A stretch of DNA of 64,000 bases from Tabrizicola piscis. GTDB taxonomy: Bacteria; Pseudomonadota; Alphaproteobacteria; Rhodobacterales; Rhodobacteraceae. The DNA lies in the NCBI RefSeq assembly GCF_003940805.1, contig NZ_CP034328.1:434001-498000 (forward strand), read 5' to 3'. The notes below the pieces were generated by a model. It was not told the origin of the DNA. It searched no databases and saw only the letters and a list, made by a program, of their open reading frames with translations. The position numbers and the translations under genes were made by a program. How positions within the stretch are numbered: position 1 is the first letter of the stretch; the number at the start of each line of letters is the position of its first letter. This document shows positions 26,459-35,443 of the stretch, piece by piece.

Positions 26459-29227
26459 TCAAGTCGCGTTTCTTTTGCCATAGAGTTTCCTCAGCTTCTC
26501 CCGAACCACAGAAACGCCGATACCCATCCGCCTTCCTCCGCGTATCTGAGAGGCACGCATAGCGGCCAGCAGTTCAACGTCATTGAGCCCATCAACCGCA
26601 TCATAGGCTGGCGAACCGGCATGTGATACTGCCTCAGCCATTTCGTTCAAAAGGGTCGCAACGGCAATTTGTTCGTCAGTCAAACCGTAAGAAACAAATG
26701 GGTTCCTCCATCGGACCTTACCTACGGGAGTTTCCACGGACAGTTCAATCAGATCACCGCTTGCATCCTCAATACGCTGTGGTCGAAAGATTGACGCTTG
26801 GCCGCTCGTTACACCGGAGGCATCAGTCAATTGCCCTTCATCACCATCGACAATGAAGCTTGCAGGCTCAAGTACATTGCCCGCGTTGTCATCAGTCGTG
26901 AAGCGATGGACAAGTCCTGCACCACTTCTGTAGTGAAATAATGCTTCGTCGATGGGTGCCTGTACGCCTGTAACGTGATATCGCCGAGCCGACACCGAAA
27001 CTATCTCGTCCCAAATGTCGAGCGCACGACGAAGACGCGCGACCCCGTGATAGTCGTAGTTGGCCAGATTGTTCGTGGCGGACTTTACAATGCCAATACC
27101 ACCAAGCTCGACGACCTTGCGCTGTAGTCGAGCTTGCGGAAGGAAAGGAAACTGTTCGGCAAGGCCAACGGTCAACTGTGCCTTCTTCATCTGTTTAACA
27201 AGCTTGCGTCCCTTGAACAAACTCCAACAGATCGGTGTTTCCAAAAACAGTGGACAACCAAGATGGGCGAGTCGCGCGTAAGTCGCATCGTTGTCGGAAA
27301 CGGATACGACCAAAAAGTCGATCCTGCCTTCTTTCACAAGTGTTTCAGCATCCGGAAACACTGCACAACCCATCTTCGACGCAACCTGCTCGGCGGACAA
27401 CTGTCGGCGGGCCGCAACACCAACGACTTCGATGCGATCAGACACCGCCGCCAAAGCTGGTGCGTATACGCGCTGGATTCTATCCCCGGCACCCACCAGT
27501 CCGATGCGAATTTTGGGGCGTAGTGGTACCGATTCCGTTCGTCTGGCTGACATAGACGTGTTGAGATGTTCTGCCAGACGCAAGGCGAGGGCCACGATCA
27601 TCTGCGTTGGGTTCATGTGTCCCGGCGTAGAGAAGACCGAACCGCCGGCGACAAACAACCCCTCGACACCATGCACCTGACAGTTGGCGTCCACGACGCC
27701 GGTTGCAGGATCGTCGGACATCCGTGTCGTACACATTGGGTGCGCAAGATCGATCAGGTCTTCGCGCCAACTTTCGAAATCGTTCCATGAAGCGCCGTTG
27801 CCCGCTTCCATGCCTAAACGGGAAATCTCATTCGCAAGGATTTCACGGAACCGAGCAGCGGTACGATACTCAAGCTCGCTCAAACGCCAGTCAATCTCAG
27901 GAAGCGGCATACCGAAACGGTCTGTGCGATCGGACAACCGGATACGACTGTCGGGGTTGAGCAATTGTTCGACGCTACCCCCCATCACCGTCCTGTCCGG
28001 ATGGTTCAGTGCAGTACGTCCGAGCACAAAGCGATCAGCGACATTCTCACACAGTGCGACAGGATGCGCCAAACCTTGCACGATGCTGTTCGCTGCTTCC
28101 ACAAGGTTGCGATCGCCACGCAAGGATCGAACACCGGAGGCTATAGAAGCAAGCGGGTTGGTGCGCGACCCGAACTCGACAAGGTGCACTGAAGCGTTCA
28201 GCAAACCTTCCCGCCTTTGCAGCGCAGGAGAAAGGCGTAGGCCAAAGCTGTAGGACTGGACCGCCCCTGACTGTCTGTACAATCTTGTTGCAAACCGTCG
28301 CCTGAGAAGCCTTGCAGCCCCAGGCCCGAAAGAGCGGAACTCGGTAAATGTGTGGTCTGTGAGGTAGCGACCTACCTGGTCGTGGTCATTTCCGAGCCCA
28401 GCGGGCTTACTACTGCGCGAGGCAAGCAATAGCCGGGTATTGTCAATTCCACCGCAGGCAAGAACGACCCGGGATGCAGTCAATTTACGGATACGCCCAT
28501 CCGGACCTCGAACGAGCAGTCCGGAAACCATTTTACCCGTGTCTTCGGCAAGGACTTCGTGGACAGTTGCATGGGTGAATAGGAACACCGTTTCACTTTG
28601 ACGAATCCAACCAACATGCGCACGGCCGAAATCGACTGGGGTCTTTCGCCCTGAATGACGCAGGATTGCCAATTCATCTGCCGGAGAGTCCATGCTATTG
28701 GCAAAGTGCTCAGTTGAAGCCTGGCCATCCCGGACACTGAACTGCCAGACGACAGGGGACAGAAGGTCTGCATTCCAGGCCCGGCTATCAACGGGTTGAC
28801 GCAAATCCCGCAGTGCGTGAGTCACACTGAGATTTGGGGTGAGGCCAAGAAGATCGCCCGCACGGCGCACCTGACCTGCCATATCATCAATGTCAATTGG
28901 CCAACCCGATGTCGTAAGCCAGTCACGCCTTACGTAGTCGATAGCGTCAAACATCCCACAGCGGCCGGTCCAAATGGTGCTGGTTCCACCAACACATCGC
29001 CGCCGAACCGATTCTGGATTTGCCCGACGGTGGCCGACACTTACAATTTCATTTAATGCCTCAATATCCTTAGTTGGCTCAATCCCACCACTTTCCAGAA
29101 TGGCAATACGAAAGGGCGAAGCCCGAAGAGAGTGCGCTATTGTCAAACCTGCCGGACCCGAACCGACAATAATCAGATCGAAGTCTTGGAAAGACGTCTG
29201 ATAATCGGAAAACGATAGTACCGGCAT
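26459..29227 (-). CDS. GMC-type oxidoreductase fused to a Gfo/Idh/MocA-type dehydrogenase domain
   Basis: A 922-residue two-domain protein. Residues 1 to about 565 are a GMC-like flavoprotein: FAD motif DLIIVGSGPAGLTIAHSLR (about residues 17-35), VGGTSTIWTGRC, and the C-terminal HPMCTTRM (about 496) and GHMNPTQMIVALALRLAEHL (about 536) with the His/Asn active pair. Residues from about 572 form a Gfo/Idh/MocA fold, starting KIRIGLVGAGDRIQRVYAPAL, with LFLETPICWS in place of the usual EKP. Both halves are redox enzymes on sugars, polyols or alcohols. The frame extends 55 codons upstream into IS debris; ATG 29227 is directly before the domain. Codon use looks less GC-biased than in its neighbours, and IS6 remnants flank it on both sides, suggesting transfer. 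The substrate is unknown. Confidence 0.83.
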   Translation of the reverse strand: MPVLSFSDYQTSFQDFDLIIVGSGPAGLTIAHSLRASPFRIAILESGGIEPTKDIEALNEIVSVGHRRANPESVRRRCVGGTSTIWTGRCGMFDAIDYVRRDWLTTSGWPIDIDDMAGQVRRAGDLLGLTPNLSVTHALRDLRQPVDSRAWNADLLSPVVWQFSVRDGQASTEHFANSMDSPADELAILRHSGRKTPVDFGRAHVGWIRQSETVFLFTHATVHEVLAEDTGKMVSGLLVRGPDGRIRKLTASRVVLACGGIDNTRLLLASRSSKPAGLGNDHDQVGRYLTDHTFTEFRSFGPGAARLLRRRFATRLYRQSGAVQSYSFGLRLSPALQRREGLLNASVHLVEFGSRTNPLASIASGVRSLRGDRNLVEAANSIVQGLAHPVALCENVADRFVLGRTALNHPDRTVMGGSVEQLLNPDSRIRLSDRTDRFGMPLPEIDWRLSELEYRTAARFREILANEISRLGMEAGNGASWNDFESWREDLIDLAHPMCTTRMSDDPATGVVDANCQVHGVEGLFVAGGSVFSTPGHMNPTQMIVALALRLAEHLNTSMSARRTESVPLRPKIRIGLVGAGDRIQRVYAPALAAVSDRIEVVGVAARRQLSAEQVASKMGCAVFPDAETLVKEGRIDFLVVSVSDNDATYARLAHLGCPLFLETPICWSLFKGRKLVKQMKKAQLTVGLAEQFPFLPQARLQRKVVELGGIGIVKSATNNLANYDYHGVARLRRALDIWDEIVSVSARRYHVTGVQAPIDEALFHYRSGAGLVHRFTTDDNAGNVLEPASFIVDGDEGQLTDASGVTSGQASIFRPQRIEDASGDLIELSVETPVGKVRWRNPFVSYGLTDEQIAVATLLNEMAEAVSHAGSPAYDAVDGLNDVELLAAMRASQIRGGRRMGIGVSVVREKLRKLYGKRNAT

Positions 29228-29400
29228 GATCCCTATCGCAGCAAAGCGGTCAGATGACCCTAGTCCACCCGTTGGTACCTGTCCATGGTGTAGGGGTGAC
29301 GCTGATGGATGCTGTCGGACGAATGCGAACCCGTCTCCGCTACCGCTGCCCACCTGCAGATCAGGCAGCGAGAACGCCGCGTCACTCGGCAAAAGCGACG

Positions 29401-29480
29401 GCGCGGGTCTGCAGGTAGGTGGGCAACTGGACGTAGAGCATCACAGCCGGGCGGATGATCTTTGGGCTTGTCTTCAGGAG
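29401..29480 (-). mobile_element. IS6-family transposase N-terminal remnant
   Basis: Minus-strand translation contains KTSPKIIRPAVMLYVQLP, a mutated version of the IS6 N-terminal block. It is in the same orientation as the remnant at 26281-26366, with the GMC fusion gene between them. The rest of 29228-29642 consists of this fragment, repeat copy B and undefined sequence. Confidence 0.6.
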
Positions 29481-29501
29481 AGGAAGAGCTCCCGGGCGCA
29501 T

Positions 29502-29571
29502 CCGGATCGGGAGGTCACGTTCGCTAGGGAAATTGGCGGAGGAAACGCCACTGGAGTCCAACCTTCTCCAT
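29502..29571 (+). repeat. Dispersed repeat copy B
   Basis: The same element of about 70 bp as at 22176 and 38544, with the shared blocks CGGATCGG, GTTCGCTAGGG, TTGGCGGAGGAAACGCCACT and TCCAACCTTCTCCA. It directly adjoins the IS6 remnant. Confidence 0.72.
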
Positions 29572-29642
29572 CTGGGTCATTGCTTCCTCAATCCCAAGAG
29601 GCTGCTGCGCGCTGTGACCGTGCGTACGTTGCCCACGGCACG

Positions 29643-30938
29643 TCAGAACACAAAGAAATCCGCGTTTGTCAGTGCCAGACCGGTATCAAGAGTTGCGAAG
29701 TGCACTTTTGCAGCCGCACCAGTTCCATCGCGATCAAAGTACAACCGCCCGGTATCGCTCTCGTAGATGATCCGATCGCTGGTATCGGCAGCATTGCCTG
29801 AAGTGTTTCGCACGAAGGCCGATGCGGCGAGGGTCCCGGCTGAAAGGCCGCTGAAGATCGCGTCCTCTAGTTGGATCGTGTCGGCCACAACGTTGAAATC
29901 TGTGATCCTGTCAACATTGCTGGACCCAAGCGTCGTATTGAAGATGAAACTGTCAGCGCCGCCGCCACCAATCAGCGTATCGCTGCCGGTGCCCCCGTTC
30001 AGACTGTCGTTCCCAGCCGCACCGCTCAATGTGTCGTTGCCTGCGCCCGAGTTCATGCTGTTGCCGAGGGAGTTCCCCGTCAGGCGGTCATTGCCGCTCC
30101 CCGAAGAGATGTGCTCGACGTTCAGGATCGTGTCGGTACCGTGTCCGGTGCTCTGGGCAGTTGTGAGGCCAAGATTGACATTCGCAGCCACGGTACCGGT
30201 GAAGTAGGCACGGTCAGAGCCGTCACCACCGTCGATGTAATCGTTGCCTGTGCCGCCGGTCAGTTGGTCGTCGCCAAGGCCACCGATAAGTTGGTCGTTG
30301 TCTGCACCGCCGTTCAGGGTGTCGTTGCCAGAACCGCCGCGCAAGCTGTCGTTGCCGCCAAGGCCGTTGACACTGTCGTGGCCACCGAGGGCATCAATCA
30401 CATCAGCCCTTGCGGTCCCAGTCACCACGTCAGAAGCTTCGGTGACGGGAACGTCTGGCACGATGGTGCCGGGCCCGCCATTGTCGGCGCTCGACCGGGC
30501 GAAGTTCTGCGTCACCATCACCGCAGGCCAGTTTGAGCCGTTGGTGGCGAATTGGCCAACCTCGATACCGATGCCAATCTCGACAAAGTTCGGATTCAGG
30601 ATGTTTGCCCGATGGCCGGGGCTGTTCATTAGGCTGTTGTGCAGATTTATGACGTCATCCGAAATCCCCGCAGCCCCGCGTTGACTTTGCCAAGAGATGT
30701 TTTCGCCCAAGGTCCAATTGCCTGAAAAAACATAGCCTGCATCACCCATCCGTTCGCCGGCCGAGGAGCCGCCCGACCCGGTATGCGAAAAGACATCCGC
30801 CTGCAGCATCCAGCGGCTATGGGTCTCCGCCGAGGTGTTCAGCTTTGCGTTCAGCTTGAGCGCGGCGAGACCGTACGCGGCCCGCTCAGCATTGATGAGG
30901 GCCAGCATCTGAACTTCGTATTCATTGGCGACCGACAT
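29643..30938 (-). CDS. CAP-domain exoprotein with RTX repeats
   Basis: A 431-residue protein without an N-terminal signal. Residues about 5-150 are a CAP/SCP domain: MLALINAERAAYGLAAL, a conserved His in AETHSRWM, GENISWQ, and the CRISP-like SPGHRANILNPNFVEIGIGI. Glycine/Asp-rich nonapeptide repeats follow (about residues 180-330, GGSGNDTLNGG, GGTGNDYIDGGDGSD), which bind calcium. The end resembles the M10/serralysin C-terminal domain (ITDFNVVADTIQLED). That architecture implies type I secretion with calcium-driven folding outside the cell. CAP domains are associated with extracellular binding or proteolysis; the role here is unknown. ATG 30938 has AAAGGG upstream. No secretion genes are adjacent. 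Confidence 0.88.
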   Translation of the reverse strand: MSVANEYEVQMLALINAERAAYGLAALKLNAKLNTSAETHSRWMLQADVFSHTGSGGSSAGERMGDAGYVFSGNWTLGENISWQSQRGAAGISDDVINLHNSLMNSPGHRANILNPNFVEIGIGIEVGQFATNGSNWPAVMVTQNFARSSADNGGPGTIVPDVPVTEASDVVTGTARADVIDALGGHDSVNGLGGNDSLRGGSGNDTLNGGADNDQLIGGLGDDQLTGGTGNDYIDGGDGSDRAYFTGTVAANVNLGLTTAQSTGHGTDTILNVEHISSGSGNDRLTGNSLGNSMNSGAGNDTLSGAAGNDSLNGGTGSDTLIGGGGADSFIFNTTLGSSNVDRITDFNVVADTIQLEDAIFSGLSAGTLAASAFVRNTSGNAADTSDRIIYESDTGRLYFDRDGTGAAAKVHFATLDTGLALTNADFFVF

Positions 30939-31146
30939 TTTCTGACCCTTTCCGCACACATCGAACCTTGCCGCCCCACACCTTGCCAGCGCGGCTGCGA
31001 CGCCAAGACCCGTTTGAACGCAGGATTTGGGCCAATTGAAGGCTAGACACGGACCTACGGCCCGGCAACCTTAAATTGTGAGGCCTTCCCAACCGACACG
31101 CCCCAAGTGGCCCGAGGCACGCCGATCCCCGAGACGGTGACGCTGA

Positions 31147-31593
31147 ATGTTCCATTCCGCCTGGCCAGATGAGGTTCGGCCTCCCACATCGGAAGGGCCG
31201 CTCATGCGTTATCTCCTGACGGAGTATCTGCCGTTCGATATCGTGGCAGATCGCTCCGCTCGCCTCGAATTTGGACAAAGCTTGATCGGAGAAGTTGAAC
31301 GGTCGCGCGTGCCTGGACCGTTTGGCCTTTCCGTTCTTAGCGCCCTCCCCCGATTGAGGTGCCTCCCGCACTGATGGGGGAGAGATGTATACATCGCAGT
31401 AGACGAACAGGGGACGATTACCGATGTCATCGGGCGTCAACGCCCGGGGCATACTTCGTTCCAGAGCTGCGATCACCTGATCGAAACAGGCGAGATCGAT
31501 ATCAAACTCAACTATGCACCAGAATTTTTGGCGGGTTGGGCTAGGCTCTCATCCGGTGCCGTCCGGTTCCTTGATTGCATGAAAGCCGAGTGA
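31147..31593 (+). pseudogene. Interrupted reading frame with internal TGA
   Basis: One frame runs from 31147 to a TGA at 31591-31593 but is split by an in-frame TGA at 31372-31374. The second half lacks a start codon but reads like coding sequence (VYIAVDEQGTITDVIGRQR ... EIDIKLNYAPEFLAGWARL). The first half includes MRYLLTEYLPFDIVADRSAR. It is probably a gene disabled by a nonsense mutation. I do not recognise the family. Confidence 0.35.
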
Positions 31594-31688
31594 CCCGCGA
31601 TGGCATTGGCTCAAGAAGACGCGTCCCGTCTGTGTGGTTGATCAAAGCTAATGGCTTGTAGGGTGCATGCCCTGATTTCACCGCAGCA

Positions 31689-32654
31689 CTATAGTCTCAG
31701 CTCGGATTTCGACATAACCACGCAGAGAAGGTCGACCAACCAGGCCACCCCCGCATCCTGTAGCGCAGCCCTGGTCGTCACGATGACTACGTTGCTCGTA
31801 GAGACCTCGAACGGCAGCGGGGTTCCTACGAGTCCGAACCGTGCACCGTGGGTATCGACGAGGCTTTGTGGCAGCGAAACCACAAGGTCACTTTCCGCCG
31901 CAAGGAAGAGGGCGGACGAAAAGTTCGGCGCCGTCATCGCCACCCTACGCTCACGGCCAAGCTTTGCCAGCACACTGTCGGTCGCTGCCACGGGGTCGCC
32001 CCTGATCGAAACAACGAGGTGGCGCGCGAGGCAATAGGTATCGAGAGTCGGGTCCAAAGCATATGGATGGTCGGCGCGTGTAACGGCGACCAGCCGGTCC
32101 TCGGTCTCGGGGACTGGACGCAAGGCGAAGCGAGCGGGGCTGGTCACCCACGGCAGTATTGCCATGTCCAACTCACGCGTCTCCAACATTTCGAGCACGT
32201 GGTCCCAAGCGCCCTGCTCGGGCGAAGTGCGAAAGGACGGCACGATATGCAGCACGGACGTAGCGACGGTTGGCGCTTGTTCCGAAAGCGCTGCGGCAAA
32301 CGAGGGTCCGTGGACGCAGAGGAACGCATCGCCCGCCCCCACTCGAAACCGGCGCGTGGAGATGCTGGGGTCGAACGGCTCGGCTCCAGCCAGAACCTCG
32401 CGCACTCCAAGCAGGATTTCGGCAATTCTGGGCGCAAGATCCAGCGCGCGCTCGGTTGGTATGACGCCCCGCGTCGTGCGAAGAAACAAGGGGTCGTTCA
32501 TCAAGCGCCGCAAGCGGCCAAGGCCATGACTGACCGCCGACGGCGACAGGTTCAGCGCCGAAGCAGCGCGCCCGACATTGCCCTCGCGCAGGACGGTTTC
32601 GAAGAGCACGAGGAGGTTCAGGTCAGTACGAGAGAGATCAATCTGATTCAGCAT
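31689..32654 (-). CDS. LysR family transcriptional regulator
   Basis: A 321-residue LysR protein. The N-terminal winged HTH is clear: DLNLLVLFETVLREGNVGRAASALNLSPSAVSHGLGRLRRLMNDPLF. The effector-binding domain from about residue 90 has the two-lobe pattern with PSFRTSPEQ and DRLVAVTRADHPYAL. ATG 32654 is followed by the usual short leader before the HTH. It diverges from a small monooxygenase-like gene across about 108 bp, so it may control that gene and the DUF924 gene behind it. The NodD/LinR-like form of the HTH suggests an aromatic or other small ligand, which is only an inference. Confidence 0.92.
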   Translation of the reverse strand: MLNQIDLSRTDLNLLVLFETVLREGNVGRAASALNLSPSAVSHGLGRLRRLMNDPLFLRTTRGVIPTERALDLAPRIAEILLGVREVLAGAEPFDPSISTRRFRVGAGDAFLCVHGPSFAAALSEQAPTVATSVLHIVPSFRTSPEQGAWDHVLEMLETRELDMAILPWVTSPARFALRPVPETEDRLVAVTRADHPYALDPTLDTYCLARHLVVSIRGDPVAATDSVLAKLGRERRVAMTAPNFSSALFLAAESDLVVSLPQSLVDTHGARFGLVGTPLPFEVSTSNVVIVTTRAALQDAGVAWLVDLLCVVMSKSELRL

Positions 32655-32762
32655 ATTGCTGAAATCATACCACTGGCTTCATCAGCGTTAAGCGACAATA
32701 GGTCTGCCCGCACATCGCCTGAGCGGCTTCCTGCTTAGGCTAACTGGAAAGGAGAAGACAAC

Positions 32763-33032
32763 ATGGCGGTTCTGATGACGGCGGAAGGCTCAGGACAGAT
32801 ACTGGCAGGCTATAGCGATCTGTTCGATGTCGTATCGTCCGAATTACGAAGCGCGCAGGGCTTTCTGATGCACGCCTCGCACCCGGTCGACGGGGGTTGG
32901 CGGGTGCTAGAAATCTGGGACTCACGTCAAGATGCAGCTGCGGTCTTTGCCACAACAATTGCGCCCCATTTGCCCGAACGAGTCCGCCCAAAGCTGAACT
33001 TTACGCGCCTGCACGACGTCGTGCAGCCCTGA
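32763..33032 (+). CDS. Small antibiotic-biosynthesis-monooxygenase-like protein
   Basis: An 89-residue protein with the dimeric alpha/beta-barrel pattern: an N-terminal strand (MAVLMTAEG), a helix (YSDLFDVVSSELRSA), strands GFLMHASHPVDGGWRVLEIWDS, then the second helix and LNFTRLHDV. Such small ferredoxin-like proteins include ABM-type monooxygenases and many uncharacterised members. ATG 32763 follows AAAGGAG. It is the first gene downstream of the divergent LysR regulator. Catalytic function cannot be confirmed. Confidence 0.7.
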   Translation: MAVLMTAEGSGQILAGYSDLFDVVSSELRSAQGFLMHASHPVDGGWRVLEIWDSRQDAAAVFATTIAPHLPERVRPKLNFTRLHDVVQP

Positions 33033-33079
33033 CCACCACCGACGACTGCGGTCGCCCACTTTATCGACGAGGTTTGAAA

Positions 33080-33658
33080 TTGTTCTTCGACACCACTTTG
33101 ACGACGCGCCTTAAGGCGCACCTGTCTAATCCAAACGCGGTTGCCCAATTCTGGAAGCCGCTTGGTCACGCAGTCTGGTTCGGCAAGGATCCGGATTTCG
33201 ATCAGAAGTTTCGCGAGGCCTTTGTGGCCGAACATGCCGCCGCTGCACAGGGCGAACTGATGCCGTGGCTTGCCACCGCCGAAGGCGCACTGTCTCTGGT
33301 CATCCTACTCGATCAGTATCCGCGCAATGCGTTTCGGGGTACCGCACGCATGTACAAGACAGATGCACTTGCGCGGCTCGTTGCGGATACGGCGCTGAAC
33401 CTGGGCCATGACGGTAAAGTGCATGTTTCATTGCGCGGCTTCTTTTACCTTCCCTTCAGTCATTCTGAGCACATGGCGGATCAAGAACGGGCAGTCCATC
33501 TCTTCGCCGACCTTCCTGAACCGGCGCCGATGCATTCCCGCAGTCACCGCGAGATCGTTGCGCGTTTCGGCCGGTTCCCGCATCGGAACTCCTTACTTGA
33601 CCGCAAGACAACCCCGGAAGAAGAGGCCTGGCTTGCTGCTGGCGGCTTTGCGGGCTGA
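33080..33658 (+). CDS. DUF924 family protein
   Basis: About 192 residues matching DUF924 throughout: VAQFWKPLGHAVWFGKDPDFD, AEGALSLVILLDQYPRNAFRG, YLPFSHSEHMADQERAVHLF, and ARFGRFPHRNSLLDRKTTPEE. The family is an all-helical TPR-like fold of unknown function. The frame is open further upstream, overlapping the previous gene, without domain content. TTG 33080, with GACGAGG 7-8 nt before it, is my best start; TTG 33074 is an alternative. It is probably co-transcribed with the monooxygenase-like gene. Confidence 0.82.
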   Translation: MFFDTTLTTRLKAHLSNPNAVAQFWKPLGHAVWFGKDPDFDQKFREAFVAEHAAAAQGELMPWLATAEGALSLVILLDQYPRNAFRGTARMYKTDALARLVADTALNLGHDGKVHVSLRGFFYLPFSHSEHMADQERAVHLFADLPEPAPMHSRSHREIVARFGRFPHRNSLLDRKTTPEEEAWLAAGGFAG

Positions 33659-33782
33659 CGACAACAGGACCGAGATGCTTTTGGATCCGACGTCGGCAGG
33701 TCTCCTGCGCTTCGACAGCGATGAACAATTGAAATTGATGGCGGTGTTTCGGAAAGGCCGGCCAGACTTGAAAGGAAAGATT

Positions 33783-34193
33783 ATGCGTATCAGCGACTTC
33801 TGCTTCATCACGGCCGCCGCGGCGGCCCTGGTGGGCATGACCATGGGCATTGTGATGGGGATCAGCCAAGATTTCACCTTGGCACCCTCACACGCCCACC
33901 TCAATCTGTTGGGCTGGGTATCGATGGCAATCTACGGCCTGTACCATAGAGGCGTTGGTCGAACCTCTGGCTTTGGGGGTTGGATTCAGGCTGGCAGCGG
34001 CGCGCTTGGTGCAGCCTTCATGGCCGGCGGGCTGGGATTGTACCTCGGAAGCCATGATGAACGATTCGTACCCCTCGTGATTACTGGATCACTTCTTGCG
34101 GCTCTGTCGATGTTGTTGTTCCTTGCGCTCGTCCTTTTCGACATGCGCGACCGCCGTACATCCGCGTTCGGGATGGCCGCGCACTCAGGCTGA
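33783..34193 (+). CDS. Small membrane protein related to the heme-copper oxidase subunit I fold
   Basis: A 136-residue protein with four hydrophobic segments: FCFITAAAAALVGMTMGIVM, LNLLGWVSMAIYGLYHRGVG, GALGAAFMAGGLGLYLG and ITGSLLAALSMLLFLALVLF. The motif SHAHLNLLGWVSM resembles the His-bearing helix of cbb3-type oxidase subunit I, a known feature of a group of short uncharacterised membrane proteins. With so few helices it cannot be an oxidase. ATG 33783 follows AAGGAAAG. It is 124 nt behind the DUF924 gene and could belong to the same transcript. Confidence 0.72.
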   Translation: MRISDFCFITAAAAALVGMTMGIVMGISQDFTLAPSHAHLNLLGWVSMAIYGLYHRGVGRTSGFGGWIQAGSGALGAAFMAGGLGLYLGSHDERFVPLVITGSLLAALSMLLFLALVLFDMRDRRTSAFGMAAHSG

Positions 34194-34548
34194 TCCAACT
34201 TGCAGAACGACGCTGGTGCAAGATGCCTCTAGTCCCAGCGTCGGCCTTACATTGGCTGCCTCTCAGGATGGTCTGCTGACGCCCAAATCTATCGATTGCA
34301 TAGAGCGATCCTCAGGACCTCGGGGCTATGGGCGCGAAAGCCAAAGCGGCTGCCACCAAAACTGAAAGCATGATGGAAATCCCTGTGTTTCTCGCAACCC
34401 CAACATTCCGAGCAGTATACTGAATCGGAAATAGAATGATTCACCACATTTCGCTTCCCCTGCCCGATCCACAATCGGCAGCCCACAAACTTGCTTAGTT
34501 GACCGGCGGCATGGCTCTGCGTGCACCGTCACCGCCTTTCCCACGTAA
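34194..34548. other. Intergenic stretch without a supported gene
   Basis: About 355 bp after the small membrane protein. No frame on either strand has convincing content. The right end (34511-34548) may be the decayed front of the SRAP gene, since ATGGCTCTG...CCGTCACCGCC could correspond to the family's MRWG.PSPP block, but this is tentative. Confidence 0.35.
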
Positions 34549-34857
34549 CGCATTGAGCCAAACCCCGCTGGCGGCAACGCGTGGTTCGACCTGCCAGACG
34601 ACGTTCCGGCAGTCTTCGCTGGCATCCACGTGCCAGGTTGGACCTCGACACGAAAGTTGAAGGACGGCCCGACCACGGACGATCTGTTCGCTTTTCTGAC
34701 GACTGAACCAAACGCTGAAGCTGGTGCGGTTCATCCCAAGGCGATGCCGGTTATTCTCGTCGCCCCCGCAGACTGGAAAGTCTGGCTGATCGCGCCGTGG
34801 CCCGAAGCAGCATCGATGCAACAGCCGTTAGGCGACGGCGTTTTGAAAAAACGGTAG
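34549..34857 (+). pseudogene. SOS response-associated peptidase (SRAP/YedK-like) C-terminal remnant
   Basis: About 102 codons, opening right after a TAA and closing at 34857. The translation has EPNPAGGNAWFDL, VFAGIHVPGWTSTRKLKDG, then DDLFAFLTTEPNAEAGAVHP and KAMPVILVAPADW, the C-terminal half of the SRAP family that crosslinks to abasic sites in ssDNA. The N-terminal Cys2 catalytic region (MCGR/MCN..) is missing, so the protein cannot work. No start codon or ribosome site is evident. It is clear gene debris, next to a broken recombinase. Confidence 0.72.
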
Positions 34858-35196
34858 GATCGGCTGGAACCACACTGGGTCGCTGGTGTTTGGCTATACC
34901 TCAGGCGGTCGGCATGCCCTCTGCTGGCTGGCGCGGGCTGTTGCTACTCCAATGCCTGCGCGGGAAGGCGATGGCGCTCGCCTTCCCCCTTTGGTGACCC
35001 TGCAGAACTGAAGTCCGGATAACTTCAGCAGGCTGGTGTCGAAATCGCTAAACTCGTCATGGCAACCTGTGACTGGATCCCGCGTGCGAGCGAGGTGGCT
35101 GGAGGACTCGGTAACTTCTCCGAAGGTCGGGACTGGCGGTTAGCCGTTGGCGATTTCTTTCGATTCTTTCAAATTGGCTGTGCACATTGCCAAAGC
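34858..35196. other. Gap between two pseudogenes
   Basis: About 340 bp with only short frames. One of them (35059-35259 plus) overlaps the recombinase remnant in antisense and has no ribosome site. I see nothing that can be named. Confidence 0.35.
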
Positions 35197-35443
35197 TCAA
35201 GCCAAGCCTCGGCGGGTTCTTGTCCCTCGGTCAGTCAGTTCCGCCACCATGGCGCGTAGCGACTTGTGTCCGGCGGCTCTTGAATGAGGGGAGCAAGGTC
35301 CCCCCGAATTCCGCGGCATTCGCCGACACCGTCGCACGCAACAGTACACCGCCCTTCCCTGCCCGCTTAAGGACGGGTGCTTCATTTGGGTTCCCCAGCT
35401 TCAGTCCACGCGCCATGACCACTGCAAGGGCCTCTTTCGTGAT
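35197..35443 (-). pseudogene. Serine recombinase (resolvase) C-terminal remnant
   Basis: Minus-strand translation begins ITKEALAVVMARGLKLGNPNE, continues GGVLLRATVSANAAEF, then shifts frame to AAGHKSLRAMVAELTDRG. The same order is intact in the recombinase at 53470-54150 (KEALAVAKARGVKLGNPNG, ATVTANAAAF, AAGHTSLRAIAAELTSRG). The N-terminal catalytic domain is absent and at least one frameshift is present. Confidence 0.78.

Noticed and set aside
34495..34821. Minus-strand frame of 108 codons
   Set aside because: Antisense to the SRAP remnant, whose plus-strand translation matches a known family.
34867..34892. GGAAC-N16-TGTT resembling an EcfG promoter
   Set aside because: Mismatch in the -10 and no gene follows at promoter distance.
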